Shown in pieces: positions 1 through 10,366 of a stretch of 48,175 nucleotides of DNA. A program made the position numbers and the translations under genes. Under the pieces are notes generated by a model, which worked only from the letters and a program-made list of their open reading frames with translations, made no database searches and was not told where the DNA came from. Each line of letters starts with the position of its first letter. Positions within the stretch are counted from its first letter, which is position 1. This DNA comes from Coleofasciculaceae cyanobacterium RL_1_1 (GTDB lineage Bacteria > Cyanobacteriota > Cyanobacteriia > Cyanobacteriales > Geitlerinemataceae). The DNA lies in the NCBI GenBank assembly GCA_012033105.1, contig JAAUPN010000004.1, forward strand, positions 1 through 48,175, in the 5' to 3' direction.

Positions 1-194
1 GCTGGGAGAGGGAGTTTGAGGAGAGAGCAAGCTGGTGTCGGGTAGATCAGAGATGTGTATACACCGTAGGGAAAAGCCCTGAACGCAAAGGTTTCTTATC
101 CCGAACTCACGTTACATTAGACAGAACCCATGCCAGATGTTGATCCGGCTAGCTCAACTGTTAATCGCGTCAAAATTCAATACTTTACTCACAT
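1..194. other. Window edge, no gene seen
   Basis: No convincing coding region lies between the window edge and the stop codon of the TPR gene. Bases 51-61 (AGATGTGTATA) equal the first 11 bases of the 19-base Tn5/Nextera mosaic end, so the edge may carry adapter-derived or chimeric sequence; this is only a suspicion. The rest may be the 3' flank of the TPR gene. Confidence 0.3.
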
Positions 195-1586
195 TCAACT
201 TCGATCACGTTTAAGGTCATACAGCGCTTTTTCAAAATACCAGTGAATTGAGCGATTCGGATGCTGGCTACGCGCCAATTCAAGCAGGCGATTGGCTTTT
301 TGACGATCACCATCGAGTAATTGCAACAGGCATTTTTTATCCTTCGCCCGACCTTGCTCAAACGGAAAGGACTGTTTCTCGTTTGCTGGAAGTTGCCATT
401 TTGGCAACTTAATGGAACTCTTTGGCGAGTAAACCGGATTGATCTGCTCAATCATAGGATACAGAATCTCGATCTGTTTTTCAAGCTGACGAACCTGATG
501 TTTTGCTCCTTGGCGTGAGTAGATCTTCTTTGCGCTTAAATAATCTCTGATCGCTGAGTCATTTTGCCCCAGTCCTTTGTAGGCATTCCCGCGTATTTTA
601 AACAACTTAGCCGAGGGAAAATGACCAATAACGATCGATAAGCTGGCAATCACCGCCAGATAATTACGTTGGTCATACTCAACCAAACCTCGATCACGAT
701 GCGCTGCTATATGGTTTGGTTCTTGCTGAATTACATAGTCAAAATCAGTAATTGCCGCATCGTATTTTCCCAGTTCATAAAAAGCTCGACCCCGCATTAC
801 ACGAGCTTGTAAACAGTCTGGATATTTACTAGTAAGACGGTTTAAAATAGGAAGGGCTAGATCAAATTTATGTTGTTTGACTAAATCTGAGGCTGCTTCT
901 AAATGTAACTGAATCTTCTGTGTTTGACTTTCGGAATATTTTGAGGATTCATGACCTAAAAAAGTAAGCTGAGGGTTCGCTTTTGTTGGTTCTAGCCTTA
1001 ATCTATTATTTGAGTTCGTTTTTTTCGTTCTCTTTTTGGTAGAAGGACTGGTTTCTGAATCTATATTCTTCTTGTTCTCATCAGGTTTAGCTTGTATTTG
1101 ACTGATGCCATTGTAAGTTGAGACAGCTTTTTGTTGAGAATTGTGATTCTCTATTTTTAGGTGCGTTGCCGGAGCATCCTGAGAGCTGTTAGATCTTGTT
1201 GACGTCTGCTTATGCTTGACATCTCCCTGACGTTTTAAAGTTGCATATTCAGAAATATACCGTTTACGTTGTATTGCAAGTGACCAGTAATAGGAGTCTG
1301 ATTTTCCATATTGACCAAATCGCACATTCGCAACAAACAGTTCCGCTTGCTGCCGATCTCCATCAAATAATCGAATGAGTTGATTTTGAAGCTCTAGACC
1401 TGCCGGAGACTGACTCCTTTGTGTTGGCGTAGATTTTACCTGGAATCTCTGAACTCGACGCCGATGAATCCAAGCGTGATAGCCGGTGCGATATTGATCG
1501 AGGCAACGTTGAACGACCTGAAACTTTCGTTCATAACTAATCAGAATCAGAATCGACAAAATAACCAGACTTAGTACAATATCCAC
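195..1586 (-). CDS. Membrane-anchored TPR repeat protein
   Basis: The 463-residue product starts with one hydrophobic segment (about residues 3-18), suggesting an N-terminal membrane anchor, followed by an Arg-rich stretch. A low-complexity Ser/Lys/Asn-rich linker covers about residues 120-215, and about three TPR-like helix pairs cover about 225-375 (for example ARVMRGRAFYELGKYDAAI). A motif of the form LL-DGDRQ-A occurs near both ends (about residues 71-82 and 422-433); the C-terminal copy is followed by WYFEKALYDLKRDR. TPRs mediate protein contacts; the partner is unknown. The start is GTG without a clear Shine-Dalgarno sequence, so it is uncertain. It lies downstream of prfA on the same strand, separated by a hairpin, so it is probably transcribed separately. 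Confidence 0.8.
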   Translation of the reverse strand: MDIVLSLVILSILILISYERKFQVVQRCLDQYRTGYHAWIHRRRVQRFQVKSTPTQRSQSPAGLELQNQLIRLFDGDRQQAELFVANVRFGQYGKSDSYYWSLAIQRKRYISEYATLKRQGDVKHKQTSTRSNSSQDAPATHLKIENHNSQQKAVSTYNGISQIQAKPDENKKNIDSETSPSTKKRTKKTNSNNRLRLEPTKANPQLTFLGHESSKYSESQTQKIQLHLEAASDLVKQHKFDLALPILNRLTSKYPDCLQARVMRGRAFYELGKYDAAITDFDYVIQQEPNHIAAHRDRGLVEYDQRNYLAVIASLSIVIGHFPSAKLFKIRGNAYKGLGQNDSAIRDYLSAKKIYSRQGAKHQVRQLEKQIEILYPMIEQINPVYSPKSSIKLPKWQLPANEKQSFPFEQGRAKDKKCLLQLLDGDRQKANRLLELARSQHPNRSIHWYFEKALYDLKRDRS

Positions 1587-1657
1587 GATGAACTAAACCT
1601 ATATAGTGCTGTCAGTTGTCAATCATCATAGAATGCACAGTATTCAATTTAAAAGTA

Positions 1658-1690
1658 AGAAGCCGAGTTTTTTCAGGAAACTCGACTTCT
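1658..1690 (-). terminator. Hairpin terminator after prfA
   Basis: A 13-bp stem with one mismatch (1658-1670 with 1678-1690) and a 7-base loop lies 28 bases past the prfA stop. On the minus strand the 3' arm is followed by a T-rich stretch. It probably ends the ribosomal supercluster transcript. Its arms closely resemble the hairpins at 24446-24477 and 33757-33789. Confidence 0.65.
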
Positions 1691-1718
1691 AGCGTCAAAT
1701 AATTCAAATTATCCGTAA

Positions 1719-2894
<1,176 letters not shown>

Positions 2895-3095
2895 TCAGCT
2901 TGAGCGAGAACAGGAAGACCTGAAATCGGCACGAATCACGAGGTAGAGACAAGCTGTAACTGGACACTCCAGCTTAAGTTTACGGTCATCATGAGACGTA
3001 TTCGAGCTTAACCAAGATCAAACTCGATCGCCCTGAAAAACACAAAAGCAGCCGAAATGACTTTCGACCGCCTTGGGGTACGTAAACGCTTTAGT

Positions 3096-3338
3096 CTACT
3101 TCGATTCAGCTTGGGTTTCATTGGTATCAGCCGGAGCCATACCGTACTTACGCAGGAAGCGTTCCACCCGACCTTCCGTATCGATAATTTTTTGGTTACC
3201 CGTGTAAAAAGGATGGTTTCCCGACCAAACATCAACCGTCATCTCGGGTTTTGTCGCGCCAACCGTCATGACAACTTCGCCGTTGCAATAGACTTTGGCT
3301 TCAGGATACCACTCGGGGTGAATCTCAGATTTAGGCAT
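3096..3338 (-). CDS. rpmE: 50S ribosomal protein L31 (bL31)
   Basis: bL31 bridges the 50S central protuberance and the 30S head. The 80-residue product has the family core HPFYTG near residue 45. Only one cysteine remains (Cys18, in KVYCNG); the CxxC before HPFYTG is replaced by WSGN. It is therefore the zinc-free (C-minus) form, whose expression does not depend on zinc. The C-terminal tail is rich in Glu, Thr and Lys. ATG start. It is 126 bp downstream of rpsI and 267 bp upstream of prfA. Confidence 0.95.
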   Translation of the reverse strand: MPKSEIHPEWYPEAKVYCNGEVVMTVGATKPEMTVDVWSGNHPFYTGNQKIIDTEGRVERFLRKYGMAPADTNETQAESK

Positions 3339-3464
3339 GGTGAATAAGGGTGCTGTAATTCGTAGACAGTCAAGGCGAAACCTTGGAAGTGGTCAAGTGA
3401 TGAGTTGGGTAAACCCTTCGGCTCCAAAACCACTTGCCAAAGGTCTCGGTGTTCGAGCGCTCGA

Positions 3465-3869
3465 TTAACGTTTCGAGAACTGAGGTGCTTTACGCGCTTT
3501 GCGCAGACCGTATTTCTTACGCTCTTTTGCACGTGGATCACGGGTCAGATACCCTTCGATCTTGAGTGGGGAGCGATTGTCCGGGTCAAGCTGGCACAGG
3601 GCGCGAGCCACACCGAGGCGAATTGCATCTGCTTGACCGGTAATACCACCACCTTTAACCGAAACCAGAATGTCGTACTCAGCTTCTAAACCCAGCACTT
3701 CCAGCGGTGCTTTGGTTGTGTTGAGATAGGTTGGGTTGTATTGCAGGTAGTTGTCACCCGGACGACCGTTAATCGTCAGTGTACCTTGGCCAGGGACGAG
3801 GCGAACACGGGCGATCGACTGTTTGCGGCGACCGGTTCCCCAGTACACAACTTTATCGTTAGTTTCCAT
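3465..3869 (-). CDS. rpsI: 30S ribosomal protein S9 (uS9)
   Basis: uS9 lies in the 30S head; its C-terminal tail reaches the P-site tRNA anticodon loop. The 134-residue product has the N-terminal core [13 protein letters not shown] and ends KAPQFSKR with the conserved terminal Lys-Arg that touches tRNA. ATG start. It follows rplM by 5 bp, the usual rplM-rpsI pair, so translation is probably coupled. Confidence 0.97.
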   Translation of the reverse strand: METNDKVVYWGTGRRKQSIARVRLVPGQGTLTINGRPGDNYLQYNPTYLNTTKAPLEVLGLEAEYDILVSVKGGGITGQADAIRLGVARALCQLDPDNRSPLKIEGYLTRDPRAKERKKYGLRKARKAPQFSKR

Positions 3870-3874
3870 GGTGT

Positions 3875-4327
3875 TTAGCTATCTCCGGGAATCGTGTTGA
3901 TTGACAGAACTTCAGGCTGTTGAGCCGCGTGAGGATGGCTCGGTCCAGCGTAAACGCTGAGTTTCGTGAAAAGCTTGCGTCCAAGAGCATTCTTCGGCAG
4001 CATTCCTTTGACCGCTTTCTCGATGATACGTTCGGGAATGCGAGCTTGAAGTTTATCAAACGTCTCAACTTTCATCCCGCCCGGACGACCGGAATGACGG
4101 CGATAGAGCTTCTGGCTGGACTTTTTGCCCGTAACCTGAACTTTCTCAGCATTGATCACGACGACAAAGTCGCCAGTATCCAAGTGAGGGGTATAGGTCG
4201 GCTTGTTCTTGCCGCGCAGGATGCAGGCAATTTCAGTGGCGAGGCGGCCAAGTCTCTGCTCGCTAGCATCGACAACGTACCACTGGGCTGCGTCGTTTTG
4301 GGCAGGGGGGAGATAGGTTTTTTCCAT
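3875..4327 (-). CDS. rplM: 50S ribosomal protein L13 (uL13)
   Basis: uL13 binds 23S rRNA early in 50S assembly. The 150-residue product starts at the ATG at 4327 (MEKTYLPP), which gives the usual N terminus; the frame stays open upstream to 4426, but that part overlaps truA and does not look like L13. Recognisable segments are [16 protein letters not shown] and [18 protein letters not shown]. It begins 7 bp after truA and is followed 5 bp later by rpsI. Confidence 0.96.
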   Translation of the reverse strand: MEKTYLPPAQNDAAQWYVVDASEQRLGRLATEIACILRGKNKPTYTPHLDTGDFVVVINAEKVQVTGKKSSQKLYRRHSGRPGGMKVETFDKLQARIPERIIEKAVKGMLPKNALGRKLFTKLSVYAGPSHPHAAQQPEVLSINTIPGDS

Positions 4328-4334
4328 GGTTGGT

Positions 4335-5177
4335 TTAACAACTGACAGGTAAAGAATCGAAAGAAAAGTGTGGCATTGTGCTGTACCACGCTTCGGGCGG
4401 AAAGGGGTTGTCGGGATAGCCCACACGCAGAAAACATAGACCTTTGGCTGGAGCTGCGTACTTCACTAGCTCACGTCGCTCATTAGTCCAAATCTCCTCG
4501 AAGTTTTCGATCGTCCTTTGACCTCGACCGACTTGAACGAGCATTCCGACCAAAAGACGCATCATCCCGTAGAGGAAGCCACTCGCCTGCACCTCGATCG
4601 AAATAAAATCTTGCGATCGGCGACACTCAGCAGCTTGAACATCCACCCACGAATCCGCTCGGCTTGAACCGGCACGCCGAAAGGCCGACAAATGGTGACG
4701 TCCGATCAGAGGCTGTAACGCTGATTGCATGAGTTCAGCATCAAGCGGTTCGTGGTAGTAATGCCAGACAAACGGCTTGACGAATAAGTTAGGCCGTGGA
4801 GCGGTATAGATTGTATACCGATAACGCCGCCATGTGGCCGAGAATCGCGCATGCCAGTCAAACGGAACCGGGGCTGAGGCATTAAGACTAATGCTCTCAG
4901 GTACACGGGTATTGAGGACGTTAACCCACTTAGACGCGGGAATCGGACTATCGGTATCAAAATGTGCTACCTGACAGGCGGCATGAACTCCCGTATCGGT
5001 GCGTCCAGCAGCGTGAAGTACCACACGATGACCAACAACCGTTTCGATCGTGGTTTCGAGGGTTTGTTGAACAGATCGCTCGCGAGGTTGGCGCTGCCAT
5101 CCATGAAAGTCGGAACCGTCATACTGAATGGCAAGAGCAATTCGCTGACGGGGAACCGCAACTTTCAGACGTGACAT
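4335..5177 (-). CDS. truA: tRNA pseudouridine(38-40) synthase TruA
   Basis: TruA converts uridines 38, 39 and 40 of the tRNA anticodon stem-loop to pseudouridine. The 280-residue product has the catalytic motif GRTDTGVHA with Asp61 as the nucleophile, an N-terminal [14 protein letters not shown] segment and a later [13 protein letters not shown] segment typical of the family. The ATG directly abuts the rplQ stop codon (no gap), and rplM follows 7 bp after its stop, so the gene is embedded in the ribosomal operon and probably translationally coupled, as is common in cyanobacteria. Confidence 0.96.
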   Translation of the reverse strand: MSRLKVAVPRQRIALAIQYDGSDFHGWQRQPRERSVQQTLETTIETVVGHRVVLHAAGRTDTGVHAACQVAHFDTDSPIPASKWVNVLNTRVPESISLNASAPVPFDWHARFSATWRRYRYTIYTAPRPNLFVKPFVWHYYHEPLDAELMQSALQPLIGRHHLSAFRRAGSSRADSWVDVQAAECRRSQDFISIEVQASGFLYGMMRLLVGMLVQVGRGQRTIENFEEIWTNERRELVKYAAPAKGLCFLRVGYPDNPFPPEAWYSTMPHFSFDSLPVSC

Positions 5178-5528
5178 CTAGACCAGCTCGATGATCGCCA
5201 TTTCCGCATTATCACCACGACGGGAAATCGTCCGCAAAATGCGAGTATAACCGCCGTTACGCTTGCCATAGCGCTCACCCACTTGAGCGAAGAGTGCATG
5301 AACAAGCTGTTTATCGTAGAGGTAACCCATCGCTTGACGACGCGCAGACAGTGTACCGTCTTTCGCCAGGGTGATGATGTGATCCGCTTCCGATCGCACG
5401 GCTTTAGCCCGTGCTTTCGTCGTCGTGATACGACCGTGGCGAAGTAGTTCGGTCGTGAGAGCCCGGAGCAGGGCTTTACGTTGGTCAGCAGGTTTCCCAA
5501 GTTCGGGAACACGGCAACGGTGGCGCAT
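5178..5528 (-). CDS. rplQ: 50S ribosomal protein L17 (bL17)
   Basis: bL17 sits near the peptide exit tunnel. The 116-residue product starts at the ATG at 5528 ([20 protein letters not shown]), the standard L17 N terminus; a nine-codon in-frame upstream extension is not conserved in the family. It follows rpoA by 89 bp, and its TAG stop touches the truA ATG, so the two are almost certainly co-translated. Confidence 0.96.
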   Translation of the reverse strand: MRHRCRVPELGKPADQRKALLRALTTELLRHGRITTTKARAKAVRSEADHIITLAKDGTLSARRQAMGYLYDKQLVHALFAQVGERYGKRNGGYTRILRTISRRGDNAEMAIIELV

Positions 5529-5617
5529 GATTCTCTCGTGTTGACTGAATATCAAGGGGGGTTAGGTTTACGTCCTGCTTTAAAACCAGGAACGTACAAT
5601 GAGCGGCAGCGCAGAAA

Positions 5618-6556
5618 CTACGCTTTTGCTTTTTCCTGAGGCAAGGTAATGCCTAAGCGTTTTTGCAGCGCTTCGATCACCTCTTCTGCGGACTTTTGGC
5701 CGAAATTCTTAATTTCGAGCAAATCCTCTTGAGAGTAATCCAGCAAATCTGCAACAGAGTTGATCTGGGCTCGCTTGAGGCAGTTGTACGCACGTACGGA
5801 AAGCTGGAGTTCTTCGATCGGAATTTGACTCGTCGGATCTTCATCCGGCGTGTACTCATCCTTCATCGACTCGAGCGTAATATCCTTCAGGGGCGCAAAC
5901 AGATTGACAAGGATTTCCGCCGCTTCACTTAGCGCTTCCTGAGGCGTAATACTACCGTCTGTCCAGATTTCGAGATAGAGACGGTCTTTTTGTTCCGACT
6001 CATCTCGAACATCTTCAACGGTATAGTTGACCTTCCGAACCGGCATAAAGATAGAATCGATTTGCATGAAATCGATCGCGCCCGTTTCATCATGGCTCCG
6101 ATCAACAGCTCGGTATCCAATACCTTTCTCGATCCGAAATTCCATCTCTAGAGAGGCATTATCGGCCAGCGTTGCAACGTACTGGTTCATCGAGGGGACT
6201 TCGACTTCGGGCGGCAATTCAAAATGTTCAGCCCGCACCATCGCAGGGCCTTGCACCAGTAAGCGACCGATTTGAGGTTGACTTGAATTGCTCTTTAGAA
6301 CAATTTCTTTCATATTGAGCAGAATCTCAAGCACGTCTTCACGCACACCCGGAAGCGTCGCAAATTCGTGATTGACTCCAGCGATCCGTACAGCCGTAAT
6401 CGCCGTTCCCTCAAGGTTTGAGAGCAATACGCGACGCAATGCGTTACCAACGGTCGTTCCCTGGCCTCGATTCAACGGATCAATGACAAACTTGCCGTAT
6501 TGTCCGCGATCCTTTTCTGTATTCGTCTCAACGCATTCAATTTGGAACTGCGCCAC
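5618..6556 (-). CDS. rpoA: RNA polymerase alpha subunit
   Basis: Alpha dimerises to start RNA polymerase assembly and contacts promoter UP elements and activators. The 312-residue product has the N-terminal assembly domain (about 1-230, with GQGTTVGNALRRVLLSNLEG) and the C-terminal DNA-binding domain (about 245-312, with LSVRAYNCLKRAQINSVADL). The start is GTG at 6556, preceded by a good GGGAGG seven bases upstream; an ATG five bases earlier is out of frame. It lies 51 bp after rpsK and 89 bp before rplQ. Confidence 0.97.
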   Translation of the reverse strand: MAQFQIECVETNTEKDRGQYGKFVIDPLNRGQGTTVGNALRRVLLSNLEGTAITAVRIAGVNHEFATLPGVREDVLEILLNMKEIVLKSNSSQPQIGRLLVQGPAMVRAEHFELPPEVEVPSMNQYVATLADNASLEMEFRIEKGIGYRAVDRSHDETGAIDFMQIDSIFMPVRKVNYTVEDVRDESEQKDRLYLEIWTDGSITPQEALSEAAEILVNLFAPLKDITLESMKDEYTPDEDPTSQIPIEELQLSVRAYNCLKRAQINSVADLLDYSQEDLLEIKNFGQKSAEEVIEALQKRLGITLPQEKAKA

Positions 6557-6607
6557 AGCATAACCTCCCTATATCCAAAGTCCCCGAGATTCTAAGAGCA
6601 CGTAATC

Positions 6608-7003
6608 CTAAACGCGACGGCGTTTAGGAGGACGGCAACCATTGTGCGGAATGGGTGTAATGTCGCGAATGAGCGTGATTTCGAGACCCACACCTTGAAT
6701 CGCCCGAATTGCCGTCTCACGACCCGAACCAGGACCGCTCACCATCACTTCAATTTGACGCATACCCTGGTCGTTTGCACGACGAGCTGCGCTCTCAGCC
6801 GCTGTTTGCGCAGCGTAGGGCGTACCTTTCTTAGCACCTTTAAAACCGCTAGAACCGGCTGAAGCCCAGGAAATTACTTCTCCACGGGGATCAGTAATTG
6901 TGACGATCGTGTTGTTAAAAGTTGATTGAATGTATGCAACTCCATTCGGAACATTGCGCTTTTGCTTCCGAGCGCCGGATTTTTTGCCAGATTGTCGAGC
7001 CAT
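6608..7003 (-). CDS. rpsK: 30S ribosomal protein S11 (uS11)
   Basis: uS11 lines the mRNA exit channel on the 30S platform. The 131-residue product contains [20 protein letters not shown] and ends in [14 protein letters not shown], the conserved basic tail. ATG start preceded by AAAGGA. It is separated from rpsM by 128 bp, one of the wider gaps in the block, which could hold an internal promoter for the rpsK-rpoA-rplQ part; I see no clear one. Confidence 0.97.
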   Translation of the reverse strand: MARQSGKKSGARKQKRNVPNGVAYIQSTFNNTIVTITDPRGEVISWASAGSSGFKGAKKGTPYAAQTAAESAARRANDQGMRQIEVMVSGPGSGRETAIRAIQGVGLEITLIRDITPIPHNGCRPPKRRRV

Positions 7004-7131
7004 TGTCCTTTAAGTCAATTGAGTTGAGTGCCAAACTGTAGAGTCGAGCCAGGGGATACAGTGATGTTTTCCTCTAGGCAACAACGCCGTCATCCCATCG
7101 CGAGGTCGAGATAACAATCGACCACTTACTT

Positions 7132-7506
7132 TTATTTCACTTTTTTCTTCCCAGCCACGGTTCGACGACCACCGCGACGAGTTCGAGCATTGGTGCGAGT
7201 ACGCTGACCCCGTAAGGGCAATCCCTGACGATGACGACGACCGCGATAGCAGCCAATATCAACGAGGCGCTTGATATTCATCGCCTCCCAGCGCCGCAGA
7301 TCACCTTCGACTTGATAGGTCGATTCGAGGTGTTCACGCAAAGTTGCGACTTCAGAATCTGACAAGTCTTTGACTCGGGTGTCAGGGCTGATGCCGGTTG
7401 CTTCGAGAATCTGCTGTGATCGATGTAAACCGATACCGTAAATATAAGTCAGACCGATTTCAACGCGTTTGTTGCGCGGTAAGTCAACGCCGGAAATTCG
7501 TGCCAC
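7132..7506 (-). CDS. rpsM: 30S ribosomal protein S13 (uS13)
   Basis: uS13 in the 30S head forms bridges to the 50S subunit and contacts P-site tRNA. The 124-residue product begins [20 protein letters not shown] after the initiator and ends with a Lys/Arg-rich tail after the conserved [18 protein letters not shown]. The start is GTG, with AGGAGG nine bases upstream. Confidence 0.97.
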   Translation of the reverse strand: MARISGVDLPRNKRVEIGLTYIYGIGLHRSQQILEATGISPDTRVKDLSDSEVATLREHLESTYQVEGDLRRWEAMNIKRLVDIGCYRGRRHRQGLPLRGQRTRTNARTRRGGRRTVAGKKKVK

Positions 7507-7584
7507 CGGGGGATTCCTCCTTTAGGGATCGTAATGCTTCAGAGTGGGGCTGCGAGTTGGACTCGCGAGGGGACTAATATCGGT

Positions 7585-7698
7585 TTAGCCTTGTCGTTGC
7601 TTGTGTTTGGGATTTGAGCAGATCACCATAACTCGACCGCGACGGCGAATAACACGGCACTTGTCGCACATTTTTCGGACGGAAGCTCTAACTTTCAT
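7585..7698 (-). CDS. rpmJ: 50S ribosomal protein L36 (bL36)
   Basis: bL36 is the smallest 50S protein and organises 23S rRNA near the A-site side. I read a 37-residue product starting [17 protein letters not shown] and ending NPKHKQRQG. The zinc-ribbon ligands Cys11, Cys14, Cys27 and His32 are all present, so this is the zinc-binding form, in contrast to the zinc-free L31 in the same cluster. ATG start; it sits in its expected place between infA and rpsM. Confidence 0.97.
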   Translation of the reverse strand: MKVRASVRKMCDKCRVIRRRGRVMVICSNPKHKQRQG

Positions 7699-7828
7699 GA
7701 CAATTCAATTGACGATATCGAGGTCAGAATAGGACGACAGGGTATCGGTATCCTGAGGCTCGCATTTTATTGTGGGAGAGGTGGAAAACTTGAAGCGGAG
7801 GGGAAATTCAATTCAATAATTCAAGACT

Positions 7829-8053
7829 CTACTTTTTACGTAGGCGATAGGTAATGCGACCTTTTTGCAAGTCGTAGGGAGTCAATTCAACTTTGACTCG
7901 ATCGCCGGGCAGAATTTTGATGTAGTTTCGGCGAATTTTCCCTGAAATATGTGCCAAAACATTGAACCCGTTATCGAGATCAACGCGGAACATCGCATTA
8001 GGTAGGGATTCAGTAACTGTCCCCTCCATTTCGATCAAATCTTGTTTAGACAA
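7829..8053 (-). CDS. infA: Translation initiation factor IF-1
   Basis: IF-1 occupies the 30S A site during initiation and assists IF-2 and IF-3. The 74-residue product is a single OB fold with the family stretch [20 protein letters not shown] and a C-terminal ITYRLRKK. The start appears to be the rare TTG at 8053, seven bases after GAGG; this gives the usual N terminus ([10 protein letters not shown]). Starting at the internal ATG would remove the first strand. Confidence 0.96.
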   Translation of the reverse strand: MSKQDLIEMEGTVTESLPNAMFRVDLDNGFNVLAHISGKIRRNYIKILPGDRVKVELTPYDLQKGRITYRLRKK

Positions 8054-8137
8054 GGCTTTTCCTCAAGCTCAAACGAACGCAGCAAACACACGGAAGACCG
8101 TTTCTCATCATATCAAACTCTTTGACAAGGAGTGACA

Positions 8138-8689
8138 CTAAATTTTGAGAGCGGATTCAAGTTGTGCTGCAACGCTGTTAATGCTGAGGCTACCGTCAAC
8201 TGGGACAAGACAATTGCGAGAGTGGTAGAACGAAATCAAAGGTTCTGTTTCCTCTCGATAGACTTCTAAACGGCGACGAATCGTAGTTTCATTGTCATCT
8301 TTGCGACCCCGTTCTAGCATCCGAGACACAATAACGTCGTCCGGGACATCAAAATTAATTGTGTGGTCGAGATTCTGGCCAATTTCAGTCAGTAAGTCGG
8401 ATAGAAATTCAGCCTGCGAAACGTTACGTGGGAATCCATCGAGAATCCAGCCAGATTTTGTATCGTCGGCCTGAAGACGTTCTTTGACAAGGTCAAGGAT
8501 CAGACTATCGGGAACGAGTTCCCCGCTATCCATGAACCCTTTCGCTTTCTGTCCAAGGCTGGTTTGGGCGGCAACGGCGCTGCGTAGGATATCGCCGGTG
8601 GAGATGTGGGGTAAAGAACAGGCAGCAGCGATACGCTGGGCTTGAGTTCCTTTACCCGCCCCTGGGGGGCCAAGAAAAATGAGTCTCAT
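8138..8689 (-). CDS. adk: Adenylate kinase
   Basis: Adenylate kinase interconverts ATP plus AMP with two ADP in the cytoplasm. The 183-residue product has the P-loop GPPGAGKGT at residues 7-15, the AMP-binding stretch HISTGDILR and DGFPRN. It is the short type: the region around residues 115-130 has no long LID insert and no zinc cysteines, as in other cyanobacteria. ATG start, 6 bp after the secY stop, the usual secY-adk pairing. Confidence 0.96.
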   Translation of the reverse strand: MRLIFLGPPGAGKGTQAQRIAAACSLPHISTGDILRSAVAAQTSLGQKAKGFMDSGELVPDSLILDLVKERLQADDTKSGWILDGFPRNVSQAEFLSDLLTEIGQNLDHTINFDVPDDVIVSRMLERGRKDDNETTIRRRLEVYREETEPLISFYHSRNCLVPVDGSLSINSVAAQLESALKI

Positions 8690-8695
8690 GTTGGT

Positions 8696-10004
8696 TTATT
8701 GTTTAACCATTCCTTCGTAACGTTGAGAGATCACGTAGGTTTGAATTTGTTTAGCTGTATCGATCGCAACACCCACCAAAATTAGGAGAGAGGTTGCCCC
8801 CAAGCCCTGAAATGTCGTGACCTGGGTTGCACTCTCAACAGCCGTTGGCACGGTGGCAACAATGCCGAGAAAAATGGCACCCAGAAAGGTCAGACGGTTC
8901 ATCACCTTTTCGATGTAGTCACTGGTTGCACGCCCTGGGCGGATTCCAGGGATGCTAGAGCCCATCTTTTTCCAAGTTTTGCGACAAATCCACAGGATTC
9001 AGGATCAAAGACGCATAGAAATAACTAAAAAATATGATGAGCGAAAGATAGAACGAGACATAGAGCCAAGGAGCCGGACCACTCGGACGGAGATAATCAG
9101 CCACCTGAATCAAGAATGCATTGCCGGTTGATTGGGCTAAGATACCTGGCAAAATCAGGAAACTCGAAGCGAAAATAATCGGCATGACTCCGCCTTGATT
9201 GAGACGCAGCGGTAAGTAGCTCGTCCGCTCACGATAGAGGCGGCGACCCACCTGTCGGCGAGCAGAAACGATGGGGATACGGCGTGCGCCTTCTTGAACG
9301 AAGACGATACCGACGATCGTTACCAGGAAGACCAGGAGCAGCAGGATGACTCGGCCAATGATGCCTTGATCCTGTTGAGCAAGCTGAATCGTCCCGCCAA
9401 GAGATTTGGGTAAAACAGCAACAATATTGACAAAAATCAATAGAGATGCGCCATTACCAATACCGCGTTCGGTGATCAGTTCAGAGACCCACATCACGAA
9501 CATCGAACCCGCAACTAGAGCGATGACTGTTTGCACAATAAAAGCTGTAGATCCCGGATTTAACGCATAACCACTCGTCCAAATGGCAATGCCAATACTT
9601 TGTAGAATGGCGACGCCGAGGGCGATGTAGCGGGTGATTTGCGAGATTTTACGCCGACCTGCTTCGCCTTCATTTTTTTGCAGGTCTTCTAAGCTGGGGA
9701 TCGCTGCGGTCAAAAGCTGAATTGCGATCGAGGCATTAATGAAGGGTAAAATCCCGAGGGCAAAAATTCCAAGGGATTGCAAGCCCCCACCGGAAAACAC
9801 GTCAAGCAACCCAAGGAACGGACTGTTTTGTAAATCCGCTGCGAATTGCGTCCGGTTAATTCCCGGAATCGGCAGGTAAATCCCAAAGCGCACAAGGATG
9901 AGTAAGCCGATCGTGATGAGCAACCGGCCACGTAGACCGGCAGCTTGCGCCATCTGGAGAAATGTCTCCTGAGCGCTGGGTGTTTTCTCTCGACTGACCA
10001 CCAT
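8696..10004 (-). CDS. secY: SecY translocon channel (broken by one frameshift)
   Basis: SecY is the channel of the Sec translocon; in cyanobacteria it serves both plasma and thylakoid membranes. The first part (from ATG 10004) carries the N-terminal membrane segments, and the second part (8696-8965) carries the last two. The frame breaks at a run of five A on the coding strand (8967-8971): the first part ends in a TAG at 8955, while one base fewer would read through NLEKMGSSIPGIRPGRAT, the conserved cytoplasmic loop C5. Corrected length is 435 residues, normal for SecY. The gene is essential, so a sequence error is most likely. It lies 6 bp before adk and 362 bp after rplO. Confidence 0.9.
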
Positions 10005-10029
10005 GGTAAGAACGACCTCGTACGGGCTG

Positions 10030-10255
10030 ATTTGACATGCTTCCCGGACTTAAAGTCCGAGGATTCTAAAGCTAGGCGAACAGGCTAGGCTGCTGCTCTA
10101 CTTTCTGGCTTAACGCTTCAACGGGCATTGCTAGCGAGCTAGTCTGATGCGCCCTCCACGTTCGTTTTGATTCTCCGAGTATCCCCCGGCGACTTCGTAT
10201 ATCCTAACCAAGCAGAGGCAAGATGCGGACTAAAAGTCCGGGGCTTGAGACCCAC
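10030..10255 (-). mobile_element. Candidate tnpB-less IS200/IS605-type element
   Basis: This block fills most of an unusually long gap between rplO and secY. Both ends carry hairpins with the same arms: CGGACTT/AAGTCCG at 10045-10059 and CGGACT/AGTCCG at 10226-10240. Read on the minus strand the block ends GAATCCTCGGACTTTAAG then a GTCAA near 10033, which resembles from memory the right end of IS200/IS605 (IS1341-type) elements. The middle (GTTGAAGCGTTAAGCCAGAA) resembles the region just after tnpB, where the omega RNA ends. No transposase or tnpB reading frame is present. Boundaries are approximate. Confidence 0.55.
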
Positions 10256-10366
10256 CCCAGAATGGTCAATGGACGCAGGGGAAGACGGTAGAGATTAGCA
10301 ACGTCGATAAAATCACGGCTAACTTAACGCCTATCAGTAAATGAAGTGTAAAGCCTAAGGGTCTGA

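Noticed and set aside
4328-4426. L13 extension upstream of 4327
   Set aside because: It overlaps truA and lacks L13 similarity.
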